Shown: positions 16,895 through 26,168, counted from the stretch's first letter. The stretch: 64,000 bases of DNA from Halapricum desulfuricans (GCF_017094525.1 NZ_CP064788.1:2341030-2405029); one strand, 5' to 3'. A program made the numbers and translations. The notes: a model not told the origin generated them from the letters alone.

Positions 16895-19800
16895 GCACTG
16901 ACGACACCACTGACGACGCATCGAACACGACAGACGACCGATCGGTCTCCAGACGCGAGTTCGTCGCCGCCGTCGGCGGAATAGGCGCGGTCTCGCTGTC
17001 GACGAGCGCCACGATGAGCGGGCTCGATCTGGCCTCGCTGTGGGAAGACGACCCCCAGCACTACGTCGGCACCGACTACGGCGACTACGAGGCCAGCGAC
17101 GTCCTCTATACGACCTGCGGGCAGTGCAACACGTTCTGCCCGATCAAGGTCCGGCTGGCCGACGATAGCGGGAACGGGGGATACACCTCACTGATCCGCA
17201 AACTGGCGGGCAACCCCTACTCGTTTCTCAACACGCAGCCGTTCTCGCAGGTTCCCTACAGCAGCGACCCCGAAGACGTTGCGACGGGCGACCTCGAGGG
17301 GACCGGCGACGTGGACGGCGACCGCTGGTCGCTGTCGGGCGGCCGGATGTGCCTGAAAGGCCAGGCCGGCATCCAGACCGCCTTCGACGCCTACCGCGTG
17401 CGCAAGCCGATGAAACGCGTCGGCGAACGCGGCAGCGAGGAGTGGCAGACCATCTCCTGGGAGCAGGCCATCGAGGAGATCGTCGAGGGCGTCGACGGCG
17501 AGCACGTCAGCCACGACGGCCTCCGGGAGATGTACGGATACGCCCCGGAAGACGAGGTCATGGACGACTGGGAGGCCGTCCGGAACGGCGAGATGGACAA
17601 GGCGACCTTCGACGAGAGATACGAGGACGCCCTGATCGACACGGACCATCCCGACCTCGGCCCGAAGGCCAACCAGATCGTCGACGTGGGCGGGTTCCGC
17701 CGGAACTTCATCCGGACCCGGCTCTGGAAGCAGGGGCTGGGCTCGGTCAACAGCCACCACCACGCCGGGACCTGCGGGTTCTCCAGCGTCCTGGGCAACG
17801 TCCGATCGTACGGCGCGGGCAAGAAACGCCAGTACCCCGACATCGAGAACACGGAGTACCTCATCGTCTGGGGGACCAACCCGATGGTCGCCAACAAGGG
17901 GCCGACCTGGCTCGCGCCCAAACTCACCAACGCCATCCAGGACGGCATGCGGATGGACGTGATCGACCCGCGGATGTCAAAGACCGCCGAGAAGGCCGAG
18001 CAGTGGGTGCCCGTCGATCCGGGCTCGGACGCGGCGCTGGCGCTGGGCATGGCCCGCTGGATCATCGAACACGACCGCCACGATCTGGCGTACCTCCGCA
18101 ATCCCGACAGCGGGGCTGCCGAGGCCGACGACGAACCCACCTGGAGCGACGCGACGCATCTCGTGGCCGTCGAGGAAGACGCCCAGCCGAAGGCCCGGGC
18201 GGGCGATCTCGGCCTCGACGGCGAGGGCTACGTCGTCGTCGACGCCGAGACCGCCGAGGTCCGGCCCGCGAGCGAGGTCGACCGCGGCGCACTCGACGTC
18301 GACATCAGGATCGACGGCGATCGCTACCGCAGCGCCTGGTCGCTGTACCGCGAGCGCGTCTTCGAGCATACCCTCGAGAAATATGCCGAGATGGCCGGCG
18401 TCAGCGAAGACACGATCGCCGAACTGGCCGACGAGTTCACCAGCCACGGCAAGCGCGCGGCGATCATGGCCTACCGGGGCCCGGCCAAACACAGCAACGG
18501 CTTCCAGAACACCCGCGCGATCGCCACCCTGCAGCACCTGATCGGCAACTACGACTGGCAGGGCGGCCAGATCACGCCGTACGCCGGCTACGACACCATG
18601 AGCGGCCGTTACCAGCTGGGCACCGTTCCCGAAGGGAAATCCCCCTGGGGGCTGCCGATCCTGCGGGCCGGGACCAACTACGAGGACACGTCGCTGTTCG
18701 AGCGCGACGACGGCTACCCGGCCGAGCGGCCGTGGTTCCCGGTCGCGCCGCCACACCAGGTCCAGGAGCTGTACGCCAGCGCCGCCCACGAGTACGAGGC
18801 CGACGGCGAGCGCCGGAAAGGCTATCCCTACGACATCGAGGCGCTCTTTATCCGGCCGTACTCGGAGAACCACGTCATGGCGGCCTCCGGGGGCGACAAG
18901 ATCCCGGGGGCGATGACCGACACCGACGCGATCTCGCTTTTGGTCGCGTTCGACACGGTGATCGGTGAGACCAGCAAGTACGCCGACTACGTCCTGCCGG
19001 AGCCGACCTATCTCGGCCGCTGGGAGAACTTCGGCACCTACCCCAACAAGCGCCTGGCCGACGAGAAGCTCAGCCAGCCGACGATCAGCGTCGTCCCGGA
19101 CGCCCGCCCCGCCGAGGACGTGCTGATCGACGTCTGGAAGGAGATGGACTTCCCGGGCGTCGGAGCGGGCGCAATTCCCGATGCCGAGGGGAACACCGAC
19201 GGCGAGACCGCCCGACTGGACAGAGCCGAGGACTTCTACGTGAAACTGGCCGCGAACCTCGCGTACGCGAGCAAGGACCACCCCGCGGCCGACGCGGACG
19301 TCGAGGGCGCCTCGCTGCCGGGCGACGCGACGCTCGACGATCTCGGCGAGGGGCCGGTCCCTGACGCCGACGAGGCGGAACTGTCGATCTTCGAAGAGTC
19401 TCACCGCAAGGGGCTGGGCGAGCGGTTCGACCTCGAGCAGTGGCAGCGGGCGGTCACCGACGAGGAGTGGCGCAAGGTCGTCACCGTCCTCAACCGGGGC
19501 GGCCGCTTCGAGGAGCCGGTTGTCAACTACGAGCAGGCCTTCGCCGAGCACGGCCACGACTACGACTACGTCGACCGCTATGAGCCGTCGAACGGCTACG
19601 TCGACGGGAAGATGCGGTACAAGCTCGGCACGCGGGTCAACTTCTACAGCGAGGTCCCGCCCAAGGGCAAAGACGCCTACACCGGCGAGCGATTCGACGG
19701 GCTACCGGGCGTCGAGGACGTTACGCACTTCGACGGGAGCGTGCAGGTGCCGGTCGTCAGCGACGACGAACCCGAGCGCCCGCTGCATCTCATCAACTGG

Positions 19801-20280
19801 AAGCCCCGAACGCAGGGGATGCATCGGACGACAAACTCCCCGTGGCTCAGAGAGACCCGCCCGGAGAACCCGCTGTGGATCAATCCCGACGACGCCGAGG
19901 AGCAAAACATCGAGAACGGCGACGCGATCGAGATCGACGCCGGCCGTCGAACCGTCGAGGGGACCGCGATGGTCACCGAGGGGATCCGGCCCGGCGTCGT
20001 CGGCGCGATGTGGGGCTGGGGTCGCGACGCAAACGGTGCGACCGAGACGAAGGTAGACGGCGATATCCGCGAACCAGCAGGCGACGACGGCCACACGCCC
20101 TACGAGTTCGACCAGCCGATGACCGACGACGCCGGGATCGCGGGGCCGCGTGACGCCGGCTTCGCGATCAACCACCTCCAGCCGCTCGACAACGAACTCG
20201 GCGACATCGGGATGAGCGACCCCGTCGGCGGGAGCAACGCCCAGTACGACGCCTTCGTCGAAGTCCGCCGGAGGGACTGA
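16891..20280 (+). CDS. Large Tat-exported molybdopterin oxidoreductase, TtrA/SrdA/ArrA-like
   Basis: The 1129-residue catalytic subunit has a twin-arginine signal (SVSRREFVAAVGG). A [4Fe-4S] site follows: C76-x2-C79-x3-C83 in TTCGQCNTFCPIKV and C154 in GRMCLKG. The molybdopterin-binding body includes YLIVWGTNPMVANKGPT and VIDPRMSKTAEKAEQWVPV. The likely Mo-ligand region HHHAGTCGFSSVLGNVRSYG offers C295, as in the sulfur, arsenate and tetrathionate group. A molydopterin-dinucleotide domain with LHLINWKPRTQGMHRTTNS lies near the C-terminus. The large size and gene order B-C-A match ttrBCA and srdBCA. The substrate (tetrathionate, selenate, arsenate or a sulfur species) is not determinable here. 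Confidence 0.85.
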   Translation: MSTDDTTDDASNTTDDRSVSRREFVAAVGGIGAVSLSTSATMSGLDLASLWEDDPQHYVGTDYGDYEASDVLYTTCGQCNTFCPIKVRLADDSGNGGYTSLIRKLAGNPYSFLNTQPFSQVPYSSDPEDVATGDLEGTGDVDGDRWSLSGGRMCLKGQAGIQTAFDAYRVRKPMKRVGERGSEEWQTISWEQAIEEIVEGVDGEHVSHDGLREMYGYAPEDEVMDDWEAVRNGEMDKATFDERYEDALIDTDHPDLGPKANQIVDVGGFRRNFIRTRLWKQGLGSVNSHHHAGTCGFSSVLGNVRSYGAGKKRQYPDIENTEYLIVWGTNPMVANKGPTWLAPKLTNAIQDGMRMDVIDPRMSKTAEKAEQWVPVDPGSDAALALGMARWIIEHDRHDLAYLRNPDSGAAEADDEPTWSDATHLVAVEEDAQPKARAGDLGLDGEGYVVVDAETAEVRPASEVDRGALDVDIRIDGDRYRSAWSLYRERVFEHTLEKYAEMAGVSEDTIAELADEFTSHGKRAAIMAYRGPAKHSNGFQNTRAIATLQHLIGNYDWQGGQITPYAGYDTMSGRYQLGTVPEGKSPWGLPILRAGTNYEDTSLFERDDGYPAERPWFPVAPPHQVQELYASAAHEYEADGERRKGYPYDIEALFIRPYSENHVMAASGGDKIPGAMTDTDAISLLVAFDTVIGETSKYADYVLPEPTYLGRWENFGTYPNKRLADEKLSQPTISVVPDARPAEDVLIDVWKEMDFPGVGAGAIPDAEGNTDGETARLDRAEDFYVKLAANLAYASKDHPAADADVEGASLPGDATLDDLGEGPVPDADEAELSIFEESHRKGLGERFDLEQWQRAVTDEEWRKVVTVLNRGGRFEEPVVNYEQAFAEHGHDYDYVDRYEPSNGYVDGKMRYKLGTRVNFYSEVPPKGKDAYTGERFDGLPGVEDVTHFDGSVQVPVVSDDEPERPLHLINWKPRTQGMHRTTNSPWLRETRPENPLWINPDDAEEQNIENGDAIEIDAGRRTVEGTAMVTEGIRPGVVGAMWGWGRDANGATETKVDGDIREPAGDDGHTPYEFDQPMTDDAGIAGPRDAGFAINHLQPLDNELGDIGMSDPVGGSNAQYDAFVEVRRRD

Positions 20281-20281
20281 G

Positions 20282-20992
20282 ATGGCCGCGACTGCATCGG
20301 ACGCCGAGTTCCTCCGGGCGCGGGCCGCCGTCTACGACCTGCTGGCGGCGGCGTTTGACGGAGACGTCGAGAGGCTGACGGCGGCGATGGCCGACGGCTC
20401 CTTTCGCGAGTTGGCGTCGGCCCTGCCGGTCGAACCGGACGTCGGCCCGCTGGTCGTCGAGGACCCCGACCCTGAGGCGCTGTCGATCGGCTACGACAAC
20501 CTCTTTGTCGTGCCCGGCCCCCACTACGTGCCGCCCTTTGCCTCCGCGCACGCCGACGAGCCGAGCCACGAGTTCGAGTCCGACTCGGCCTTTCACGAGG
20601 CCGGCAGCGCGGGCGAACTGTACGGCGATCCCGCTGCCCGGATGGCTCGCCGCTACGAGCGACTCGGCTTCACGCCCGAGCGGGGCGACGGCATCCCGGA
20701 TCACCTCGCCGTCCAGCTGTCGTTCCTGTCGTCGCTCGCGGCGGCGCGAGCGGACGCCGACGACCTGACGACGCGGGACGAACTCCGGGAACTCGAAGGT
20801 GAGACGCTCGCGGCGATGGGCTGGCTTGACGCCTTCGACGAGAGCGTCGCCGATCAGGACCGGGCCGAGGGCGTCTTCGCGGCGCTCACACGGCTCACGC
20901 GAACGATCGTCGCATGGGACGCAAAGCGAGCGCGTAGCGAAGCCGAGGCTGATTGTGACGAAGACGAGAGTCGGCCGACAAGCTCCGGCTGA
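20282..20992 (+). CDS. TorD/DmsD-type molybdoenzyme chaperone (operon A)
   Basis: The 236-residue all-helical protein follows the catalytic gene by 1 bp. It has the TorD-like pattern: AEFLRARAAVYDLLAAAFDG at the N-terminus, LSIGYDNLFVVPGPHYVPPFAS in the middle (the family LFxxP motif), and a terminal helical bundle with DHLAVQLSFLSSLAA. TorD-family proteins bind the Tat signal and help insert the molybdenum cofactor before export, so its client is most likely the 1129-residue subunit. It ends 3 bp from the convergent chaperone gene of the opposite operon. Confidence 0.85.
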   Translation: MAATASDAEFLRARAAVYDLLAAAFDGDVERLTAAMADGSFRELASALPVEPDVGPLVVEDPDPEALSIGYDNLFVVPGPHYVPPFASAHADEPSHEFESDSAFHEAGSAGELYGDPAARMARRYERLGFTPERGDGIPDHLAVQLSFLSSLAAARADADDLTTRDELRELEGETLAAMGWLDAFDESVADQDRAEGVFAALTRLTRTIVAWDAKRARSEAEADCDEDESRPTSSG

Positions 20993-20995
20993 CAG

Positions 20996-21688
20996 TCACT
21001 CTCTGAACGATTTTTCCTCGTCGATGCCTGCGGTTCCTTGCTCGACGCGGTTGAGCATCGTCGCGATAGTCGCCGAGTCGGGTTCGGGCACGCCCAGGCG
21101 ATCCCGCTCGGCAGCGACGGCCTCACAGACCAGTGCGACGGTACGACGGTAGAACGGCGCGTCGGCGCCAGCGCCGTCGACGCAGCGCCGCAGCGCCGGT
21201 AGCCAGTCCAGATGCTCGTCGACAAACGTCGCGTAGGCGTCTCGATCACCGCTCTCGACCAGCAGCGAGGCGTACTCCAGCAGCAGCGCGAGGTGGTCGG
21301 GCTGGTACGCGGCCGGGGGCGAGACGTTGAGCGTTGCGTACTTCCGGCGCATGTCGTCGGCGGGCGGTCCGCCGAGCAGTCCGTCACTGCCAGCACCCTC
21401 GTGCCACTCCTTGTATGGCGATTCGACCGGCGGCGCGTAGGGCGTCTCGAGGGCTTCGAACAGCGCGATGTACTGGTTGTCGAACGCTGCTTGACTGTCC
21501 GGCAACTGCTCGGCTGAGGGAGCCGCCTCCGTGTCGAGGCCGAGCGCCGAGAGCAACTGCTCGCGTTCGGCGTCGAAACGACCTGCCGAGATGTCCTCGT
21601 AGAACGCCTCGTCCGGGTGCTTCAGACACTCCGAGAGCAGCGAATACAGCCGTGCCAGCGCCGTCGTTTCGATCGTGTTGTCGGTCAT
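20996..21688 (-). CDS. TorD/DmsD-type molybdoenzyme chaperone (operon B)
   Basis: The start is ATG 21688 (MTDNTIETTALARLYSLLSE), giving 230 residues; the in-frame upstream region overlaps the cytochrome gene in another frame. It contains the helical TorD pattern: LARLYSLLSECLKHPDE, FDNQYIALFEALETPYAPPVESPY and YQPDHLALLLEYASLLVESG. It is the last gene of the minus-strand molybdoenzyme operon, 20 bp after the cytochrome b subunit. The two TorD genes at 20282 and 20996 share the general fold but are clearly diverged, which is consistent with separate clients. Confidence 0.83.
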   Translation of the reverse strand: MTDNTIETTALARLYSLLSECLKHPDEAFYEDISAGRFDAEREQLLSALGLDTEAAPSAEQLPDSQAAFDNQYIALFEALETPYAPPVESPYKEWHEGAGSDGLLGGPPADDMRRKYATLNVSPPAAYQPDHLALLLEYASLLVESGDRDAYATFVDEHLDWLPALRRCVDGAGADAPFYRRTVALVCEAVAAERDRLGVPEPDSATIATMLNRVEQGTAGIDEEKSFRE

Positions 21689-21708
21689 GAGTGTCAGCGA
21701 GTGCGCTA

Positions 21709-22665
21709 TCAAGCCGCCGTCCGCTCGGCGAATCGTACGTACAGCCCGTACCCGATGGCGAAGACACTGACGATACAGACCAGCGCGGCGAGGTTCAGAC
21801 CGACAAGGTACACGAGCCCGAGCGTGCCGCCCGGGAGCGTGTTCGGCGCGATGGTCTGGGTCAGACTCGGTCCGGTCGGCAGCGGCGAGAAGACGTACTG
21901 GAGGATGACGCCGGTCCAGATGACAAAGAACAGCAACATCGTGAAGACCATGCCGGAAGTCAGAATCGTCGAGTGTGTCCGTTCGTCGCAGGGAAGCGTC
22001 GAGCTGCCGATACTGTCTTTGGCCCACTGCTGCCACTCGTTGCAGGCGCGCCCGACGTCGACCTGTCCGTGGAACATCGATCCGTCCATCGGGAACTCCT
22101 TGACGTGGGTCATGAACAGATGGAACGAGACGCCCATCAACATCGTCACGGCGACGATCGCGTGGACGTCGCGCATGATCAACATTGGCAGGTTCGGTGA
22201 CGTTGACTGTAACATACCCAGCATCCACAGCAGCAGCCCGGTGACGATCATCACGCCGACCTCGAAGGCGATGATCCAGATCTCCGCCTTCTGGAGGAAC
22301 GTATACTTCCCGGACTCGGGTTCCGGTCCCAGTCCGGCCAGCCACTTGAGTTGCGCGACGACCTCGTAGATGTCGTCGACGCCGAACATGAAGTGTTTCC
22401 ACGTCGAGGCACCGGTCACGAGGCCCAGCGCAAGGTACACGCCGTAGTACAGCATCGTGGCGATCAGGACGACGCCCGCGGCGATGTGGATGTCGATGAC
22501 GTTCGCGTACCCGAACACCTCGATGAGCCAGCCGAGCGGCTCGTTGAACGTCAGCGGCAGGCCCGTCAGCCACAGCACGAAGATGCTGATCGCCAGTAGC
22601 GCGTGGACGTACACTTGCACGCTGTTGAACCGCTCGATCGTCGCCCGGGTTCTCGCCGCACTCAT
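21709..22665 (-). CDS. Cytochrome b-type membrane subunit of the molybdoenzyme
   Basis: The 318-residue protein has about five hydrophobic helices carrying histidines suited to haem b: H21 in VQVYVHALLA, H60 in VIDIHIAAGVVL, MRDVHAIVAVTML and VSFHLFMTHVKEFPMDGSMF. It resembles the FdnI/PhsC-like b561 subunits that oxidise quinol for formate dehydrogenases and thiosulfate reductases. It overlaps the small membrane-protein gene upstream by 4 bp. Use of a haem b anchor separates this operon from the two NrfD-anchored operons in the window. Confidence 0.85.
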   Translation of the reverse strand: MSAARTRATIERFNSVQVYVHALLAISIFVLWLTGLPLTFNEPLGWLIEVFGYANVIDIHIAAGVVLIATMLYYGVYLALGLVTGASTWKHFMFGVDDIYEVVAQLKWLAGLGPEPESGKYTFLQKAEIWIIAFEVGVMIVTGLLLWMLGMLQSTSPNLPMLIMRDVHAIVAVTMLMGVSFHLFMTHVKEFPMDGSMFHGQVDVGRACNEWQQWAKDSIGSSTLPCDERTHSTILTSGMVFTMLLFFVIWTGVILQYVFSPLPTGPSLTQTIAPNTLPGGTLGLVYLVGLNLAALVCIVSVFAIGYGLYVRFAERTAA

Positions 22666-22979
22666 AGGTTCTCACCCGCCTCGACGACGTAGCGACGCCA
22701 GTGGCCGAGCAACTGACCCGCGATGATGAGCAACACGAACGAGATGTACAGCCCCATCATCGCCCGTACTGCCAGCCAGATCGTGTTGAACTGGTCGTAG
22801 GAGTACTCCCGCGTCAGGTGTCCGCCGACGAGCGGCTCCCAGCTGTTGACAACTGGCGGGATCCGACTGACGATCACCAGCAGCACCGCCGTGCCGACGA
22901 TACCGAGGGTGATCGACACGGCGTTGCGCCACCACGGGTTTCGAGCGAACCACGACTGGTCTTGGGTACCCGTCGCCAT
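22662..22979 (-). CDS. Small two-helix membrane protein of molybdoenzyme operon B
   Basis: The 105-residue protein has one hydrophobic helix near residues 20-42 (AVSITLGIVGTAVLLVIVS), an external loop with VVNSWEPLVGGHLTREYSYDQF, and a second helix (AVRAMMGLYISFVLLIIAGQ). It lies between the Fe-S gene (5-bp gap) and the cytochrome b gene (4-bp overlap), so it is probably an accessory part of the membrane anchor. No cofactor-binding motif is evident and I do not recognise a named family. Confidence 0.72.
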   Translation of the reverse strand: MATGTQDQSWFARNPWWRNAVSITLGIVGTAVLLVIVSRIPPVVNSWEPLVGGHLTREYSYDQFNTIWLAVRAMMGLYISFVLLIIAGQLLGHWRRYVVEAGENL

Positions 22980-22984
22980 ATGTG

Positions 22985-23575
22985 TCAGTCACCTCCCGAG
23001 TCGGGCTCGACCGGCTCGATGAGGGCCCGACGGTTCCCGTTCACGAATCGTTCGACGGCCGCCTCGGACGCCAGTTCCATCATTTCCGAGACCGGCCCGG
23101 CGTGGAGCGCGTCGGTCACGCAGTTGTCGACGCAGTTGGGCGTGTTGTCGCCGTCTTGTTCCTCACGCGGCGGTTTGCCGTGGCCGTCGCCTTCGCCCTC
23201 GCCCAGACAGAGGTGACACTTCGACATCTTGCCGTCGTTGTCGGGGTTGTACGTCGGCGCACCGTACGGACAGGCCCACCCGCAGTAGTGACAGCCGATG
23301 CACTTGTCCTGATCGACTGTCACGATCCCGTCGGATTCGCGTTTGGTGATCGCGCCGGTCGGACAGACTTTCTCACATGGGGCGTCACCGCAGTGGAAAC
23401 ACGCCGACGACACGGCCGTCTCTTCGTAGTCCGGGAACGAGCCCGTGGGTTCGTGTCTGAGATTGCGCCAGTTGTCGTCGTCGACGCGGTCGTTCTGGAC
23501 GTCACACGCGACCGAACAGGCGTGACAACCGATGCACTTGTCGGGTTCGAAGTAGAACGTCCACTGTTCGCTCAT
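22985..23575 (-). CDS. Four-cluster Fe-S electron-transfer subunit (PsrB/PhsB/DmsB-like)
   Basis: The 196-residue protein carries cysteine motifs CIGCHACSVAC, CFHCGDAPCEKVC, CIGCHYCGWAC and CHLC...CVDNC, sufficient for four [4Fe-4S] clusters. The fourth is interrupted by a glycine- and glutamate-rich insert (GEGEGDGHGKPPREEQ). It has no signal peptide and would be exported with the Tat-targeted catalytic subunit, whose stop codon overlaps its start. Unlike the operon A homologue it has no N-terminal DmsE-like extension; that domain is encoded by the separate small gene at 25889-26104. Confidence 0.9.
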   Translation of the reverse strand: MSEQWTFYFEPDKCIGCHACSVACDVQNDRVDDDNWRNLRHEPTGSFPDYEETAVSSACFHCGDAPCEKVCPTGAITKRESDGIVTVDQDKCIGCHYCGWACPYGAPTYNPDNDGKMSKCHLCLGEGEGDGHGKPPREEQDGDNTPNCVDNCVTDALHAGPVSEMMELASEAAVERFVNGNRRALIEPVEPDSGGD

Positions 23576-25896
23576 CAGTTCCCACCTCCGATCTTCTCGA
23601 CCTCGACAGGGTGGTTGCGCGCGGTCATTCCCGTCACCGGTTCGACGTGTCGTTCGCGGTTGAGTATCATCGTGTTAGCACCTGCACCGTCCGGGTGGGC
23701 CGACGTGTCGCCGAACCCTGACAGAGACACGACCCGGCCGGGTCGTATGCCCTCGTAGACGTGTGCCATCAGTTCGATTTCGTCATCTGTCGATTCGATC
23801 CGCACCATGTCGCCGCTCTGGATGCCGCGCTTGGCGGCGTCCTCCGGATTGATGTGGAGCAGGTTCCCGTCGTATCCCTGGTCTTCCATATCGTACCGTG
23901 CCTGGTAGGCTTTGACCGACCGTCCGATCGCCTGATCGTGACCCCTGTTGATCTGCTCGACGAACACGTCGTTGTACAACAGGGGGTAGTCGTCGTCATC
24001 GGTCGTCTCGCCGTAGTGTTCGTCGTCCGGCGGGTGCCACTCGGGTGCTGTGCTCGCACCCATCTCCTCGGCGAGTTCGGCGTACTTCTCGACCACGTCG
24101 AGGTCGAAGTTGAACTTCCCGTTGACCGTATCGAAGTCGCTCTCGCCGTCCTCGCCCTTCCACTGTTCGTACTCCAGGTCCGAGACGATCGCGAAGCTCT
24201 GGGTGTCGAGCTCGTCGAAGGACATGTCGATGGCGTCGAGCTGGTCGTCCCAGTACGCCTCGCCACTCTCCCAGCGGAAGTACTTGTCCCAGTCCGTGTC
24301 CATCTCCTCCGCCAGCGCTTCGGCCAGCAGCTTGTAGATCTGGTAGTCCGGCTTGCAGTCGCCGATCGGATCGATCGCCGCCTTCGATCCGGTCACCCAC
24401 GTCTTCGTACTGTATGAACTGTCGCCGCCGGTCTTGAGGAACGGCTGTTCGATCTGGGAGGCGCCCGGGAAGACGACGTCGGCGCGTTTGCTGTCGCTGT
24501 CCCAGAACGCGTCGACGATGATGACCAGTTCCATCTCCTCGATCGCCTCGAGCCACTCCTGGGTGTTGCCGCTTTTGGGCGGCGACGACCAGTTCGAGAC
24601 CATTCCCTTGATGTGGCCGTCTCTGACTGCCCTCGGGACGAGATTGTGTGAGACGTTGCGAATCCCGTGTTTCTGGAACGGATAGTCGTCGTAATCGGCC
24701 GGATTGGGCGCGTTCTCGTGGTTCGACGGGACATCGAGGTCGTATTTCTCGTGCGGATCCGCGAGCGACGCCGACTGCCACTGTCGCGTGCCGCCCTCTC
24801 GATCGATATTCCCGACGAGTCCGTTCAGCGCGTGGAGGTTCTGACAGTTCTTGAAGCCGTTCGACTGGAAGGCCAGCCCCGTCCACGGCAGCGCCACTGA
24901 ACTGGGCGCGGCCCTGGCGAACCCGCGTGCGATCTCGCGGATTTCGTCGGCGTCGACACCGGTGATATCAGCGGCCCACTCCGGGGTCTTGTCTTCGACG
25001 GCCTCCCGGTAAGCATCGAAGCCGTGCGTGTGGTTCTCGACGAACGCCTCGTCGTAGCGGTCCTCCTCGATGATGACGTTGGCCATCGCCAGTGCCAGCG
25101 CGCCGTCGGTCCGGGGCTTGATCGGGATCCACTTATCGGCCTTCTGAGCAGTCTTCGTATATCGCGGGTCGATGCAGACGAGCGTCGCGTCGTTGTTCTC
25201 CTTTGCGTCCAAGATGGCCTTGGGCTCGTACTGGCCGCGGAAACACTCCATCACGTTGCGGCCCCAGGCGATCATATATTCGGAGTTCTGCCAGTCAGGC
25301 CACTCCCGGCCGTAGCCTGACATCCACTCCCAGGACGTCGAGAACGGACCGTGACAGGTCGTCTTCCGGCCGACTTTCAGCGGTGCCCCGTAGAGGTTCT
25401 TGAACAGCAGGTTGTGCCAGGGGTGTTTCGCGATCGGATAGCCCTGATAGCGAAGCAGCCGCTCCGGGCCGTGCTCCTGATGGAAGGCTGCGAGTTTCTC
25501 GGCGGCGTATTCGATCGCCTCGTCCCAGGACACCGCGGTCAGCTCTCCGTCTTTACGGACGTGTGGCCGGGTGATCCTGTTGGGGTTGTAGGTCTTCTCC
25601 AGCTGTGCCATCCCCTTCGAACAGAGCGTCCCCTCCCTGTCCTGACCGGCACTGGCTTTCGGATGGCCGTCGACGCCCGTGAGGTTGATCGCACGGCCGT
25701 CCTCGACGGTGATCTCCTGGCCGCATTCGGCGCGACAGATCCAGCAGTTCCCGTGAACGACCTCGCGATCGCCACTCGGAGTCGGCTCCGACGACCGGTC
25801 CGCCTTTCCGGTACAGCCTGCTGTGGCAGCGACCGCTGCCGCCGCGCTCCCCGCGAGGAACGTTCGCCGGGAAACAGTCGGGTTCTCGCTACTCAT
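23575..25896 (-). CDS. Tat-lipoprotein molybdopterin oxidoreductase, polysulfide/thiosulfate reductase (PsrA/PhsA)-like
   Basis: The 773-residue catalytic subunit has a twin-arginine signal with a lipobox (VSRRTFLAGSAAAAVAATAGC), so it is likely anchored outside the membrane as a lipoprotein at C28. The [4Fe-4S] ligands are C51-x2-C54-x3-C58 and C92 in GTLCSKG. C181 in GRKTTCHGPFSTSWEW sits where PsrA/PhsA-type enzymes have a cysteine Mo ligand. YMIAWGRNVMECFRG, CIDPRYTKTAQKADKWIP and the C-terminal VEPVTGMTARNHPVEVEKIG complete the fold. With its Fe-S and cytochrome b partners it probably reduces sulfur, polysulfide or thiosulfate. Formate dehydrogenase is less likely because of the CHGP motif. 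Confidence 0.85.
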   Translation of the reverse strand: MSSENPTVSRRTFLAGSAAAAVAATAGCTGKADRSSEPTPSGDREVVHGNCWICRAECGQEITVEDGRAINLTGVDGHPKASAGQDREGTLCSKGMAQLEKTYNPNRITRPHVRKDGELTAVSWDEAIEYAAEKLAAFHQEHGPERLLRYQGYPIAKHPWHNLLFKNLYGAPLKVGRKTTCHGPFSTSWEWMSGYGREWPDWQNSEYMIAWGRNVMECFRGQYEPKAILDAKENNDATLVCIDPRYTKTAQKADKWIPIKPRTDGALALAMANVIIEEDRYDEAFVENHTHGFDAYREAVEDKTPEWAADITGVDADEIREIARGFARAAPSSVALPWTGLAFQSNGFKNCQNLHALNGLVGNIDREGGTRQWQSASLADPHEKYDLDVPSNHENAPNPADYDDYPFQKHGIRNVSHNLVPRAVRDGHIKGMVSNWSSPPKSGNTQEWLEAIEEMELVIIVDAFWDSDSKRADVVFPGASQIEQPFLKTGGDSSYSTKTWVTGSKAAIDPIGDCKPDYQIYKLLAEALAEEMDTDWDKYFRWESGEAYWDDQLDAIDMSFDELDTQSFAIVSDLEYEQWKGEDGESDFDTVNGKFNFDLDVVEKYAELAEEMGASTAPEWHPPDDEHYGETTDDDDYPLLYNDVFVEQINRGHDQAIGRSVKAYQARYDMEDQGYDGNLLHINPEDAAKRGIQSGDMVRIESTDDEIELMAHVYEGIRPGRVVSLSGFGDTSAHPDGAGANTMILNRERHVEPVTGMTARNHPVEVEKIGGGN

Positions 25897-26104
25897 CGGC
25901 GTCGCCCTCCAGTCCCGGATCGCGTTTGTCCTCGCCGAACTCCTCGAGGACCCGCTCGTGGTACTTTTCGTAGAACTCGGCCTGACTCATCTCGCCGTCA
26001 GCGACTCGCCGGGCGTCGCTGCCCATCTGCTTCCCGAGCTCCTGATCGTATTCGGAAGCGCCGTCCCGATGTTCGCCACGCGATTTCTTTACTGGGAAGT
26101 CCAT
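25889..26104 (-). CDS. DmsE-like small protein heading molybdoenzyme operon B
   Basis: The 71-residue acidic protein is the first gene of the operon and overlaps the catalytic gene by 8 bp. It contains ELGKQMGSDARRVADGEMSQ and AEFYEKYHERVLEEFGED. This LGxxMxxDAxRVxxGExSxxxFxxKYxxxxxxEFG pattern is also in the small protein at 40444-40698 and in the N-terminus of the Fe-S subunit at 14583. In Halobacterium a small gene of unknown role, dmsE, has the same position. The consistent linkage suggests assembly or electron-transfer support. There is no signal peptide. Confidence 0.78.
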   Translation of the reverse strand: MDFPVKKSRGEHRDGASEYDQELGKQMGSDARRVADGEMSQAEFYEKYHERVLEEFGEDKRDPGLEGDADE

Positions 26105-26157
26105 TATAGAAGTAAAAAACGGACGGAGACGTTTCCGGATTGTTCTTGACTGAGAAA

Positions 26158-26168
26158 GGATTTATACC
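26158..26168 (-). promoter_or_regulatory. TATA box of molybdoenzyme operon B
   Basis: On the minus strand GGTATAAATCC lies 54-64 bp upstream of the ATG at 26104, so transcription would start about 30 bp before the coding sequence. It is the clearest TATA element in the intergenic region between the operon and its divergent-side neighbour regulator gene, which is also on the minus strand (26301-26909). Confidence 0.55.
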
